Assembly: GCA_041584055.1 (NCBI GenBank)
Contig: JBFHER010000086.1
Location: forward strand, 1-13,320
DNA from: JBFHER01 sp041584055
GTDB lineage: Bacteria > Bacteroidota > Bacteroidia > Bacteroidales > UBA5342
Length of the DNA: 13,320 bases
Direction: 5' to 3'
This document shows positions 1 to 8,209 of the stretch, piece by piece. The notes below the pieces were generated by a model, which was given only the letters and a program-made list of their open reading frames with translations, searched no databases and was not told the origin of the DNA. A program made the translations under genes and the position numbers. The first letter of the stretch is position 1. Each line of letters starts with the position of its first letter.

Positions 1-2
1 CG

Positions 3-1679
3 GATTCAGCGCAAAAGATTGATTTAGCAAGTCAATATGGTGAATTTGCAGCAGTGCTTGAAGGCGAAGAAGAGTTTATCACCCTCGAAAATGATAAGAT
101 AGAGGTTGTTTTAAGTACCAAAGGAGGTCGAGTTCATTCTGTAAATCTGAAAGAGTATTTAACACATGATAAAAAGCCACTCATCTTGTTTGAAGGGGAT
201 GAAATGGAGTTCGATTTTAATTTTTTTACAAACTCCAATCGTCAGATTTCTACAAAAGATATATTCTTTCAAAGTGAGGCAAGGGGTAAAAAAATAAAGG
301 TGTCAGATCGTGAAAAGTCTGTTGCGCTCAAAGCCTCGATTGGGGATGGTAAATTTATTGAATTTACCTATTCGCTTGCCCCTGAATCCTATATGGTGGA
401 TTACAAATTTAACATGAAGGGTGTGGAGCAGATTTTACCGCGTTCAGTAACTTCATTCGACCTGAACTGGAAAATGAAAATGCGCCAAAACGAAAAAGGG
501 CGTGACTTTGAAGCGCGTTATTCAGGCTTGTATTATAAGTTTCATGAGGATGAGGTGGAACACATTGCCGGGACAAAATCAGACGAAAAAGATCTGACAA
601 CACGTGTGAAGTGGGTTGGATATAAAGATCAGTTCTTTTCTTCTGTACTTATCGCAGATAAGTTCTTTTCTGGTGCTCAAGTGTATCAGGAAGCCATTGA
701 TGACGATACTGATCCTTACTTGCTCAGTTTTAGTTCTAACATTGCTGTCCCTGTTCAGGGGGATGCCGTAGCACTGAAGTTTTACTTTGGCCCGAACCAT
801 TATCAAACCCTTAAGAAGCTTGATTATGGCATGGAGGATTTGATCAACCTTGGTTGGATTGGTGTGAATCTGGTGAACAAGTATTTGGTTATTAATGTGT
901 TTAATTTCCTCGATAATCGCATTGCCAATTATGGCTTGATTATTCTGATACTGACAGTTTTTATTAAATTGATCATCTTTCCGTTTACTTACCGATCATA
1001 CATCTCAACTGCTAAAATGAGGGTTTTAAAACCTCAGATCGATGTGATCAACGAGAAAATTCCGAAGGAAAAAGCCATGGAACGTCAGCAGGCAACCATG
1101 GCATTGTATAAAAAGGCAGGCGTTAACCCAATGGGGGGATGTTTGCCAATGTTGTTTCAATTCCCAATTCTGGTAGCCATGTTCTACTTCTTCCCGGCTT
1201 CCATCGAATTGCGACAGGAAAGTTTCCTTTGGGCAACAGACCTTGCGTCTTATGATGCAATTGTTTCGTGGGATACACACATTCCGCTCATCTCGGAGTT
1301 CTATGGGAATCACGTAAGTTTGTTCTGTATTTTGATGGCAATAACCAACGTTGTGTATACAAAATTAAACTCGCAAATGACGGCAGGAACTAGTTCAATG
1401 CCGGGAATGCAGACCATGATGTACCTGATGCCAATCATGTTCCTGTTTATCTTTAACAAATACTCTGCAGGATTAAGCTATTACTATTTCCTTTCTACCT
1501 TAATAACAGTTGGCCAAACATTCCTGATGCGTCGCTTTGTTAATGAAAAAGCCCTGCTTTCAAAAATTGAGGCCAATAAAAAGAAACCTCAGAAAACTTC
1601 CAGGTTTCAGGAGCGGCTGACCCAAATGCAAAAACAACAGAAAACTCAGCTAAAAGAGAGAGCTAAAAAAAGAAAATAA
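3..1679 (+). CDS. yidC: Membrane protein insertase YidC (5' end missing)
   Basis: YidC/Oxa1/Alb3 insertase of the inner membrane, which inserts and folds membrane proteins alone or with SecYEG. The reading frame is open from base 3 with no stop, so the gene starts left of the window; the GTG at 54 lies inside the coding sequence. What remains is most of the periplasmic beta-sandwich domain (FITLENDKIEVVLSTKGG from about base 78, on to about 830) and the whole insertase core. Membrane segments lie near 933-983, 1131-1193, 1314-1367, 1416-1463 and 1479-1530. Hallmarks are AKMRVLKPQ, YKKAGVNPMGGCLP and the YSAGLSYYYF turn. The charged groove residue, Arg366 in E. coli, aligns with a lysine (codon 966-968), so positive charge is kept. 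The C-terminus is a lysine/arginine-rich tail, as expected for ribosome contact. An intrinsic terminator follows at once. Identification is very secure. Confidence 0.97.
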   Translation, partial: DSAQKIDLASQYGEFAAVLEGEEEFITLENDKIEVVLSTKGGRVHSVNLKEYLTHDKKPLILFEGDEMEFDFNFFTNSNRQISTKDIFFQSEARGKKIKVSDREKSVALKASIGDGKFIEFTYSLAPESYMVDYKFNMKGVEQILPRSVTSFDLNWKMKMRQNEKGRDFEARYSGLYYKFHEDEVEHIAGTKSDEKDLTTRVKWVGYKDQFFSSVLIADKFFSGAQVYQEAIDDDTDPYLLSFSSNIAVPVQGDAVALKFYFGPNHYQTLKKLDYGMEDLINLGWIGVNLVNKYLVINVFNFLDNRIANYGLIILILTVFIKLIIFPFTYRSYISTAKMRVLKPQIDVINEKIPKEKAMERQQATMALYKKAGVNPMGGCLPMLFQFPILVAMFYFFPASIELRQESFLWATDLASYDAIVSWDTHIPLISEFYGNHVSLFCILMAITNVVYTKLNSQMTAGTSSMPGMQTMMYLMPIMFLFIFNKYSAGLSYYYFLSTLITVGQTFLMRRFVNEKALLSKIEANKKKPQKTSRFQERLTQMQKQQKTQLKERAKKRK

Positions 1680-1693
1680 GCAATGCAAAATAG

Positions 1694-1729
1694 AAAAGGG
1701 TAGATCCATTGTTGATCTGCCCTTTTTTT
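1694..1729 (+). terminator. Intrinsic terminator after yidC
   Basis: A 13-bp stem is formed by 1694-1706 (AAAAGGGTAGATC) and 1714-1726 (GATCTGCCCTTTT), with one G-T wobble and a 7-base loop. A run of seven T spans 1723-1729. It begins 15 bases after the yidC stop codon and separates yidC from the surface-protein module. Confidence 0.9.
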
Positions 1730-1861
1730 GTATACAGAATGCATGTTCCCTTTCTGTGATACGTTGATAGAAAAACAATCAGCCATTGGAGTTCTCATGG
1801 CTTTAATTGATTCACTCTCTTATTTTTATCGATTCCAAAGAGATTTTTTCAAACTAATTGT

Positions 1862-1869
1862 TACATTTG
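1862..1869 (+). promoter_or_regulatory. Bacteroidota-type -7 box upstream of the cargo gene
   Basis: TACATTTG matches the Bacteroidota -7 consensus TAnnTTTG exactly and lies 29 bases before the start codon at 1899, implying a leader of about 20-25 bases. I see no clear TTG at the -33 position, so this is a candidate only. Confidence 0.4.
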
Positions 1870-1898
1870 TTTCTTTGATAATGCCTTAGGTATTTTAT

Positions 1899-4800
1899 AT
1901 GGAAACAAATCGCCTCACGTCCCCTCCCTCTCACAGAAGAGTTGGCACTCTTTTTGCCTTTTTTCTATTTGTTTTCTTTGCTCAAAGCATCATGTCGGAA
2001 GATTTTGCAGGCACTGCAGATCTGAAGGCTTTTGCGGGGAATGATACGATCTTGGGTTTGTGTGGAATCCATTCATTGGATGCTACCGGGTCAAGCGGTG
2101 ACATTGTTTTTTATGAATGGAAAATGGTTAAAGGGCCGAAGATCATTAACATTTTGGGACGCAACACTTCAAACCCTATGTTTCAAGCTTTTCTGGGAGG
2201 CGATTATGACATCGAATTACTTATTAAAGATATCAATGGGAATGAATCACGCGATACGGTTCATTACTTTTTTAATCCTCTCCTTGCAGAAGCTGGTGGT
2301 GACACCACGCTGGGAGCCTGTCATGTTTTACAGTTTAATACTGACTCCAGTACCCTCGGAGATGGATATACCTTTTCATGGTATCCAACAGATATTCTTG
2401 AAAACAGCGATCAAACAAACCCTTCCTTTAACCCGGGGATATTTGATGAGGGAAAATCGTTTGTGTTTTATTTTACGGTAACAGATAGCTTTGGTTGTGT
2501 GGAGACAGATGAGGTCCGGGTGAAAGTTGCGAATGCGCCACTGTCAGATCTTTCCAATAACATCGTGAAGATTGGATGTGATTCCCTGATGTTGGATGGT
2601 TCATATTCTTATGGTGATGATATTCAATATGAGTGGTATCCCGAAGATAAAGCTCAGGCAAATGCCCTGGCTCCTTTCTTTGCCAATGTTTCTAACGAAA
2701 GCACATATGCTAAATTGGTGATTACCGATGCGTACGGATGTAAAGATTCGAGCATTGTCGATATTTCTGATGAACAGTTTTTTATCGATGCGGGAGATGA
2801 TGATTCCATCGGTATTTGTGAGAACTACAGGATCAGGGTTGAAGGGACTGTTGCTGGTAACAGTGTGCAGTGGGAACCTGAAGAGTGGATTGGAAATCCC
2901 ATCAATCCGTTAAATGTGTATTTGCGGAAGTCACTTTGGATAAGCAACATGAACGACGAGGATGCCAGTAAGGTATTTCCTTTTGTGATCAAAATTGAGC
3001 GTCCTTCTGATGGTTGTATAAAACGTGATACACTAAACCTGACGGTCTTTAACAGTAGCTCCTACGTGAGTGCAGGGGAAGATAAAACCGTGGGAGTATG
3101 TGGTGCAGTTTTGGATGGCAGTGTGGATAGTACCCTTGTTTCATCCATTTATTGGACGGCAAATGCACCACTCTTTTCAATGCCTGAAAATCAAGGAAAA
3201 GAAGCCTTACTAAACCCGAATGTCTATTTGGGGAATGATTATGAACAAAGGTTGATTGCCTTCACTTTGAATGCAACGGATAATTTTGGGTGCCGTGTCA
3301 CTGACCGGGTAAGTATACGCGTGGATCAACGCCCAGTCGTAAGCGTAAGTCCAACGTATTATTTTCCAAACGGATGTGATCCTGTCACCATCACCTCACA
3401 TACCCTGAGGGTAGATTCCCTCATCTGGTCACCCGGTGATGACTTAAGTGATATTCACGCTGAAGATCCCGTTTACATCGGAACACAGGATGCGGTTCTG
3501 ACAGTTAAAGCGTACGACATCTACGGATGTGAAGACACGGGGGAAGCACATGTTATCTGGAGTCCGGTTCTCGCAGATGCAGGAGATGACGTTACAACAA
3601 AACAATATCAGACTGCAACGGTGGGTAAAGCATCCACCACATCGGGCCGATTTTATGAGTGGGTGATTGTCAGTGGTGAGGGTGCAACATTAACAAATAC
3701 CGAAAAGGATCAGTGTCGCTTTATGTCAACAAAGGAGGGAGACTTCCTGTTGGAACTGCGTGTCAGGGATGCTTCAGGATGTACAGTGACAGATCAGGTG
3801 ACTGTACATGTTGAATTTGGGAAGCGGATTCCTGTTGTGAATGAAATTACAATTAGTCCGGGCAATGTGATTCAAAGTGATTCAGTGACCATTCGGGGAG
3901 ATGCGGTTTCTCTGGATGGGTATCCCCTGACCTACACCTGGTTCCTCCCCGATGAAACCATTGAAAATGGTCCGGAGATAAGAGTGCAGGCGCATTTCAG
4001 TGGCTGGGTTGTGCTGGAGGTGTTTGACGGTTTTGACGTGGGGAAAGATTCCGTCTACTGGATCATAACTCCGGAATACCCAATCGAAGCATTGGAGATT
4101 GTATCTCCCATGGGAGATACCGTTTGTGCAAGGCAACCCATGAGCTTTAGTTTGAAAGTCCAGGCAGAGCATAAGGAACGATTGAAATATTTGTGGTGGA
4201 TTGATGATCAGGAACCAACAGAGATTCAAAACATAACCATCAAAACAGTGTCTTCCTTTACCATCTATTGCAAGGCATATAACTCAGCAGAATCACTTAC
4301 GGATAGCATGCGAGTGGTTGTTGTTAAACCTGAAATGATAGAGCTTGATGATGTGCTTGCCTGCCCTGAAACAGAATTGAAAATTGCACCGGCTTTTAAA
4401 TTTCCAGGTAAGGATTACAAGTACTACGAGAATCAAAACCTGATCGGGAAATCAGCAGCACCTACCTTGCCTATATGGAACACAACTGATTTCGCTTTTA
4501 GCCGGGAAAATGTGTTTGGATGCATTGATTCCGCGACCCTCCATGTTGATGTGAGGCCTTATCCGGTAGCAAACCCGGATTCACTCTTGCTTGAAGAGTT
4601 GGTTATGATGGGACAAGTGGATGTGGCAACCAACGATGTTGGAGCAGTCTCAAACTATCGACTGATTAGTCTTGTTTCTCAAGATCAGGCATACCTGACT
4701 TCAGACGGAGATTTTACATACAATGCCGACACTACAATGATAAATGGCCGCCGCGAATTTAGTTATAAAATGACCTCAAGGGCATGCCCGCATTTGTCTG

Positions 4801-5120
4801 ATACAGCAAAACTTACGGTGCTTCTTCGAAATGCAGAAGGGCTTGGACTGATCGTGTCAAACGCGTTCTCTCCTAACGGAGATAATGTCAATGATCGATT
4901 TATCATTCGCGGAATTACCGAATATTTAAAAAATGAATTATATATTTACAGTAAAATCGGATTACTCGTTTATGAGGCTAAACCTTATATGAATGATTGG
5001 GATGGCCGACGAAATAAAGGAGTTGGTATAGGACAGGATGTGCCCGAAGGGACATATTTTTATGTTTTAAAAGTAAAAGACGATATATACCTGGAAGGAA
5101 CCATTGAAATTAGAAGATAG
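1899..5120 (+). CDS. Large secreted Ig/PKD-like protein with T9SS type B sorting domain
   Basis: Predicted cell-surface protein of 1073 residues exported by the type IX secretion system. An in-frame stop at 1887-1889 makes the ATG at 1899 the first possible start. Residues 1-33 form a signal peptide (two arginines, then a phenylalanine-rich core). The body is a string of about ten Ig/PKD-like domains. Several open with an AGxD motif (near residues 46, 132, 298, 392, 561) and close with D-x-[FY]-G-C (near 200, 281, 465, 544). Residues 650-722 look like a PKD domain without cysteines. Residues 888-976 match a cadherin-like/VCBS-type domain (PVANPDS, DVATND, DGDFTYNAD, then FSYK and SDTA). Residues 984-1073 are the gliding-motility-associated C-terminal (CHU_C/TIGR04131-like) domain: NAFSPNGDNVNDRFIIRG, YSKIGLLVYE, WDGRRNKG, VPEGTYFYVL. 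That domain directs type B T9SS export. The next gene encodes a PorP/SprF protein, the usual partner. The ligand or role (adhesin, motility or matrix) cannot be told from sequence. Confidence 0.92.
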   Translation: METNRLTSPPSHRRVGTLFAFFLFVFFAQSIMSEDFAGTADLKAFAGNDTILGLCGIHSLDATGSSGDIVFYEWKMVKGPKIINILGRNTSNPMFQAFLGGDYDIELLIKDINGNESRDTVHYFFNPLLAEAGGDTTLGACHVLQFNTDSSTLGDGYTFSWYPTDILENSDQTNPSFNPGIFDEGKSFVFYFTVTDSFGCVETDEVRVKVANAPLSDLSNNIVKIGCDSLMLDGSYSYGDDIQYEWYPEDKAQANALAPFFANVSNESTYAKLVITDAYGCKDSSIVDISDEQFFIDAGDDDSIGICENYRIRVEGTVAGNSVQWEPEEWIGNPINPLNVYLRKSLWISNMNDEDASKVFPFVIKIERPSDGCIKRDTLNLTVFNSSSYVSAGEDKTVGVCGAVLDGSVDSTLVSSIYWTANAPLFSMPENQGKEALLNPNVYLGNDYEQRLIAFTLNATDNFGCRVTDRVSIRVDQRPVVSVSPTYYFPNGCDPVTITSHTLRVDSLIWSPGDDLSDIHAEDPVYIGTQDAVLTVKAYDIYGCEDTGEAHVIWSPVLADAGDDVTTKQYQTATVGKASTTSGRFYEWVIVSGEGATLTNTEKDQCRFMSTKEGDFLLELRVRDASGCTVTDQVTVHVEFGKRIPVVNEITISPGNVIQSDSVTIRGDAVSLDGYPLTYTWFLPDETIENGPEIRVQAHFSGWVVLEVFDGFDVGKDSVYWIITPEYPIEALEIVSPMGDTVCARQPMSFSLKVQAEHKERLKYLWWIDDQEPTEIQNITIKTVSSFTIYCKAYNSAESLTDSMRVVVVKPEMIELDDVLACPETELKIAPAFKFPGKDYKYYENQNLIGKSAAPTLPIWNTTDFAFSRENVFGCIDSATLHVDVRPYPVANPDSLLLEELVMMGQVDVATNDVGAVSNYRLISLVSQDQAYLTSDGDFTYNADTTMINGRREFSYKMTSRACPHLSDTAKLTVLLRNAEGLGLIVSNAFSPNGDNVNDRFIIRGITEYLKNELYIYSKIGLLVYEAKPYMNDWDGRRNKGVGIGQDVPEGTYFYVLKVKDDIYLEGTIEIRR

Positions 5121-5137
5121 TTATGATCCAAATAAAG

Positions 5138-6091
5138 ATGAAAAAGATATTTGTTACTGCGCTCTTATTTGCTTTGGTAACATTGGCTGGCGCACAGGAT
5201 TTTCCTCAGTTTACACAGTACATTAACATGCAGGGGCTCATTAATCCTGCTTACAATGGCACCAGAGGGACATACAGTGGTTTAATGGTTTACAGACATC
5301 AGTGGGCGGGCTTCGATGGCGCACCACGCACCCTTGGATTCAATGCCCATGGCCCAGTGCCGGGCGTTGAGCATCTTTCAGGTGGAATTGTGCTGATCTC
5401 TGAAGGATATGGTTTAAATAAACAAACTGACGTAAGTCTGGCAGCATCCTATTACATCGACCTGTCAAGCGAGCTGAAACTTTCGTTCGGATTGCAGGGA
5501 GGTATGAATTCCTATTCCTTCGATTTTTCAGAGTTAATTACACCGGACGGCGGAAGTGATGATGTGTATAACCCTACACAACTTGACCATTACCTGCGAC
5601 CTAACGTTGGAGTCGGTGCATTTTTATACTCAGATAATTATTTTGCAGGTTTGTCTATTCCTGAAATGTTGTATCATACCCCCGAAGCCACAACAGAATC
5701 CTTCAATACAAGTTTTAATTTCTCAACCATGCATTATTTCTTGTATGGTGGTTATGTATTTGATGTGGACAGGGACTTTAAGTTGAAACCAACAGTTTTA
5801 ATGAAAACAATCTATGGTGCCCCAATCGAATTAGACTTGGGGGTGTATGGGTATTACAAGGATTATGGATCTCTAGGACTTTCATACAGATCAGGATCGG
5901 ATGTGATCATTTTTGCTGAAGTGAGAGTTTGGGAACAGCTCTATGTTGGTTACTCATTTGATTATCCCGTTACCAAGCTAAACAGAGTTACATATGGCTC
6001 ACACGAAATAAGTTTGAGATTTGATCTTGCAAATACACCATTTTCTGCCGGAAGTATTTCGAAAGGAATACGTTCTATACGTCACTTCTAA
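5138..6091 (+). CDS. PorP/SprF family type IX secretion outer membrane protein
   Basis: Outer membrane beta-barrel of the PorP/SprF family (TIGR03519-like), whose members are needed to secrete or retain type B T9SS cargo such as SprB. I prefer the start at 5138 (MKKIFVTALLFALVTLAGAQ, a clean signal peptide cut before DFPQ, giving 317 residues). An in-frame ATG at 5123, two bases after the cargo stop, would add MIQIK. Family marks follow cleavage: QFTQY (residues 24-28), NPAYNG (36-41) and YRHQWAGFDGAPRT (52-65). The rest is alternating amphipathic strands rich in Gly, Tyr and Phe, with YRSGSDVIIFAEVRVWEQLYVGYSFDY-like strands near the end (given here only to locate the pattern; the segment spans about bases 5884-5967). 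Length is normal for the family. It is almost certainly cotranscribed and translationally coupled with the cargo gene, which suggests it is that protein's dedicated partner. Confidence 0.92.
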   Translation: MKKIFVTALLFALVTLAGAQDFPQFTQYINMQGLINPAYNGTRGTYSGLMVYRHQWAGFDGAPRTLGFNAHGPVPGVEHLSGGIVLISEGYGLNKQTDVSLAASYYIDLSSELKLSFGLQGGMNSYSFDFSELITPDGGSDDVYNPTQLDHYLRPNVGVGAFLYSDNYFAGLSIPEMLYHTPEATTESFNTSFNFSTMHYFLYGGYVFDVDRDFKLKPTVLMKTIYGAPIELDLGVYGYYKDYGSLGLSYRSGSDVIIFAEVRVWEQLYVGYSFDYPVTKLNRVTYGSHEISLRFDLANTPFSAGSISKGIRSIRHF

Positions 6092-6117
6092 CAGAATGCC
6101 TGGCCGAATGGTTTTTA

Positions 6118-6141
6118 GGAATCGTCTGTTTAAGGCGATCC
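6118..6141 (+). terminator. Weak hairpin after the PorP/SprF gene
   Basis: GGAATCGTC (6118-6126) pairs with GGCGATCC (6134-6141) around a 7-base loop, with one bulged A and one T-G wobble. The following bases are AATCAATTTTG, not a clean T run. It sits just upstream of a promoter-like box, so a partial terminator between the two transcription units is reasonable. Confidence 0.35.
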
Positions 6142-6153
6142 AATCAATTTTGT

Positions 6154-6161
6154 TAACTTTG
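6154..6161 (+). promoter_or_regulatory. Bacteroidota-type -7 box upstream of the PorE-like gene
   Basis: TAACTTTG followed by CA is an exact TAnnTTTG match, 50 bases upstream of the ATG at 6211, implying a leader of about 43 bases. The -33 region has only a partial match. With the hairpin at 6118-6141 just upstream, it suggests that the PorE-like gene has its own promoter. Confidence 0.5.
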
Positions 6162-6210
6162 CAGCGATCATTTTTAGAAATGAAATAGCGTATGTTCTAA
6201 TTATAAACAG

Positions 6211-8160
6211 ATGAAAATAGTTACATTATTCTATGTCTTGCTGATTTCTTTTAGTTCCATTTTTGGAGGAAAAAGTATCAAGCAGGCAGAAAAAGCATAC
6301 AAAAGAGCAAACTACATAGAAGCGATTAAAGCATACGAAAAATATGCATCAGAAACGGAAGATATAGATGCTGGGGTTCGTTCCAAAATGGCCTCATGCT
6401 ATTATTTTCTTAACCGTTACGACAGCGCACTTGTTCAATATGAGAAAATAGGTGAGGACAATCTGGATGTAGATGATTTGGCAGTGTATGGTGAACTGGT
6501 TTTCAAAAAAGGAGAATTTAGTAAAGCGAAATCAATCTTTTCACAACCATCACTGGTGTCAAAAGCCAAATCCAAACAAGTATTGGAAAGCATTCGTTGG
6601 ATGGAAGAGAAGAAAGAAGAAAGTTCCATGAAGCATGTAAAGAAAAGCCCAATTAAAACCTACGGGCAATCATTTGGAACGCAATATTACAAAGGCGGGG
6701 TGATCTATTCATCGTCAAACAGTGGCAATGAAATGCTAGACTATCACAATGCAAAAAATGTAGATCAAAAAGGATTTGAATTTCTAAACCTATACTATTC
6801 ACCGTTGTCACAGGAGGGAAGTCTTGGTCAGCCTGTTTTGTTTTCAGAATCCCTTGTTTTTGATTATCATGTTGGCGCCGTTTCATTTACCCGGGATTAC
6901 AAGAAAATGTATTTCACAAAAGTGCTAAAGATCAATGATAAAAAAGATGTGCTTCAAATATTTTCAGCTGAGTATCTTGCCGGATCATGGAGCAGGCAGG
7001 TGTCATTGAATTTTAATAGTGAGGATTATAGTTGTGCGCATCCTGCCATCAGCATTACCGGAGATACAATCTATTATGTTTCGGATAAAGATGGTGGTAT
7101 AGGAGGCAAGGATATTTATTTTTCCTATAAAATAGGAACAGGCTGGAGTGCGCCAATAAATTTGGGTAAGCCGATAAATACAAGTGGTGATGAACTCTTT
7201 CCTTTTGTTGATAAATACAACATGCTTTATTTTGCGTCAGACGGTCACCCTGGTTATGGCGGGTTGGATGTGTTCAAAGCTTCTTTGAATGGCGAAATTA
7301 CCGATGTTGAAAACATGGGGTTTGGAATCAACAGTGCCTATGATGATTTTGCCTACACCGTTGATCCTGAAAATGAAGACAAAGCCTTACTGTCGTCTAG
7401 CAGAGATAGCAAAGGAACGTCAGATAATATTTATTTTGTTTCAGAGAAAATCAACATTGTGCGTGATGATGTGGTTGTTGTGGATACATCAAAAATTTAC
7501 GATTACGCGAGTACTGTGCGTAATGGCTTGTCCGGAGCCCCAATTACAAACGCCAAAGTAAGAATTGAATTTGTTGATAGTGAAAGGGTACTTCTCGACA
7601 CAAAAACGGACGGAAAAGGGTATTTTAAAACCGCAATTGATACAAGTGGCATAGATCATGATGAGCCTTTGCACATCATGGTGGTGGTTGAAAATGAGGG
7701 CTTTGAACCGTATTCAAAAATGCTGTCGGCAGGCGAGTTTTTCGAAAGCAAGGGAGTGTACGAAGAAATCAACCTGATGCCCGTTCTTGCGCATGAACAA
7801 AAAGTGACAATACCACAGGATCGACTTCGGTTTGCGCTAGACAGTGATGTGTTAAGTTATGAAGCGAAACGACTGATGGAACGGTGGTTTGAGTATTTAA
7901 GTATGCATCCCACAACCCGGATTCGACTCAATGCGCACACCGATTCTCAGGGGAATCTTGATTACAACCTTCAATTGTCGCAGCGAAGAGCCGATAATGC
8001 GAAAGCTTATCTCATGCAAAAAGGAATACGTGAGGATAGAATAATTGCCCGTGGGTACGGAGAACGATATATCATTAATCATTGTGTAGATGGTGTGTCC
8101 TGCTCTGATGAGGAACACGAGGTGAACCGAAGAATTGAAATAATTGTTGTGCAAGACTGA
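6211..8160 (+). CDS. PorE-like OmpA-family protein (TPR, beta-propeller, CRD-like, OmpA)
   Basis: Periplasmic protein of 649 residues with the domain order of P. gingivalis PorE, a T9SS component thought to anchor the machinery to peptidoglycan. After a signal peptide (about residues 1-19) come TPR-like helices (about 22-135; AEKAYKRANYIEAIKAYEKY is typical). Next is a WD40/PD40-type propeller (about 150-410) with blade motifs SDKDGGIGGKDIYF, FASDGHPGYGGLDVF and SSSRDSKGTSDNIYFV. A carboxypeptidase-regulatory-like domain follows (about 435-525; GAPITNAKVRI, TDGKGYF). The OmpA C-terminal domain spans about 535-649 (LNAHTDSQGN, LSQRRADNAKAYL, NRRIEIIV). Asp578 and Arg593 match OmpA Asp271 and Arg286, which bind diaminopimelate, so peptidoglycan binding is likely intact. 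Cys625 and Cys631 flank a loop, as in many Bacteroidota homologues. No lipobox cysteine is visible (…FGGKS), so it looks soluble rather than a lipoprotein. Confidence 0.88.
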   Translation: MKIVTLFYVLLISFSSIFGGKSIKQAEKAYKRANYIEAIKAYEKYASETEDIDAGVRSKMASCYYFLNRYDSALVQYEKIGEDNLDVDDLAVYGELVFKKGEFSKAKSIFSQPSLVSKAKSKQVLESIRWMEEKKEESSMKHVKKSPIKTYGQSFGTQYYKGGVIYSSSNSGNEMLDYHNAKNVDQKGFEFLNLYYSPLSQEGSLGQPVLFSESLVFDYHVGAVSFTRDYKKMYFTKVLKINDKKDVLQIFSAEYLAGSWSRQVSLNFNSEDYSCAHPAISITGDTIYYVSDKDGGIGGKDIYFSYKIGTGWSAPINLGKPINTSGDELFPFVDKYNMLYFASDGHPGYGGLDVFKASLNGEITDVENMGFGINSAYDDFAYTVDPENEDKALLSSSRDSKGTSDNIYFVSEKINIVRDDVVVVDTSKIYDYASTVRNGLSGAPITNAKVRIEFVDSERVLLDTKTDGKGYFKTAIDTSGIDHDEPLHIMVVVENEGFEPYSKMLSAGEFFESKGVYEEINLMPVLAHEQKVTIPQDRLRFALDSDVLSYEAKRLMERWFEYLSMHPTTRIRLNAHTDSQGNLDYNLQLSQRRADNAKAYLMQKGIREDRIIARGYGERYIINHCVDGVSCSDEEHEVNRRIEIIVVQD

Positions 8161-8209
8161 CCTTAATTACGAACGCTGAAAATAGAGTTACATTGATAAA
8201 ATTGAATAG

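Noticed and set aside
54..56. GTG at 54 as the start of yidC
   Set aside because: The frame stays open to the left edge and encodes plausible YidC sequence (QYGEFAAVLEG), and a start here would lack the N-terminal membrane segment.
3882..4229. Long minus-strand frame inside the cargo gene
   Set aside because: It lies wholly within a clearly coding + strand gene and its translation matches nothing recognisable; the same holds for the other antisense frames under the named genes.
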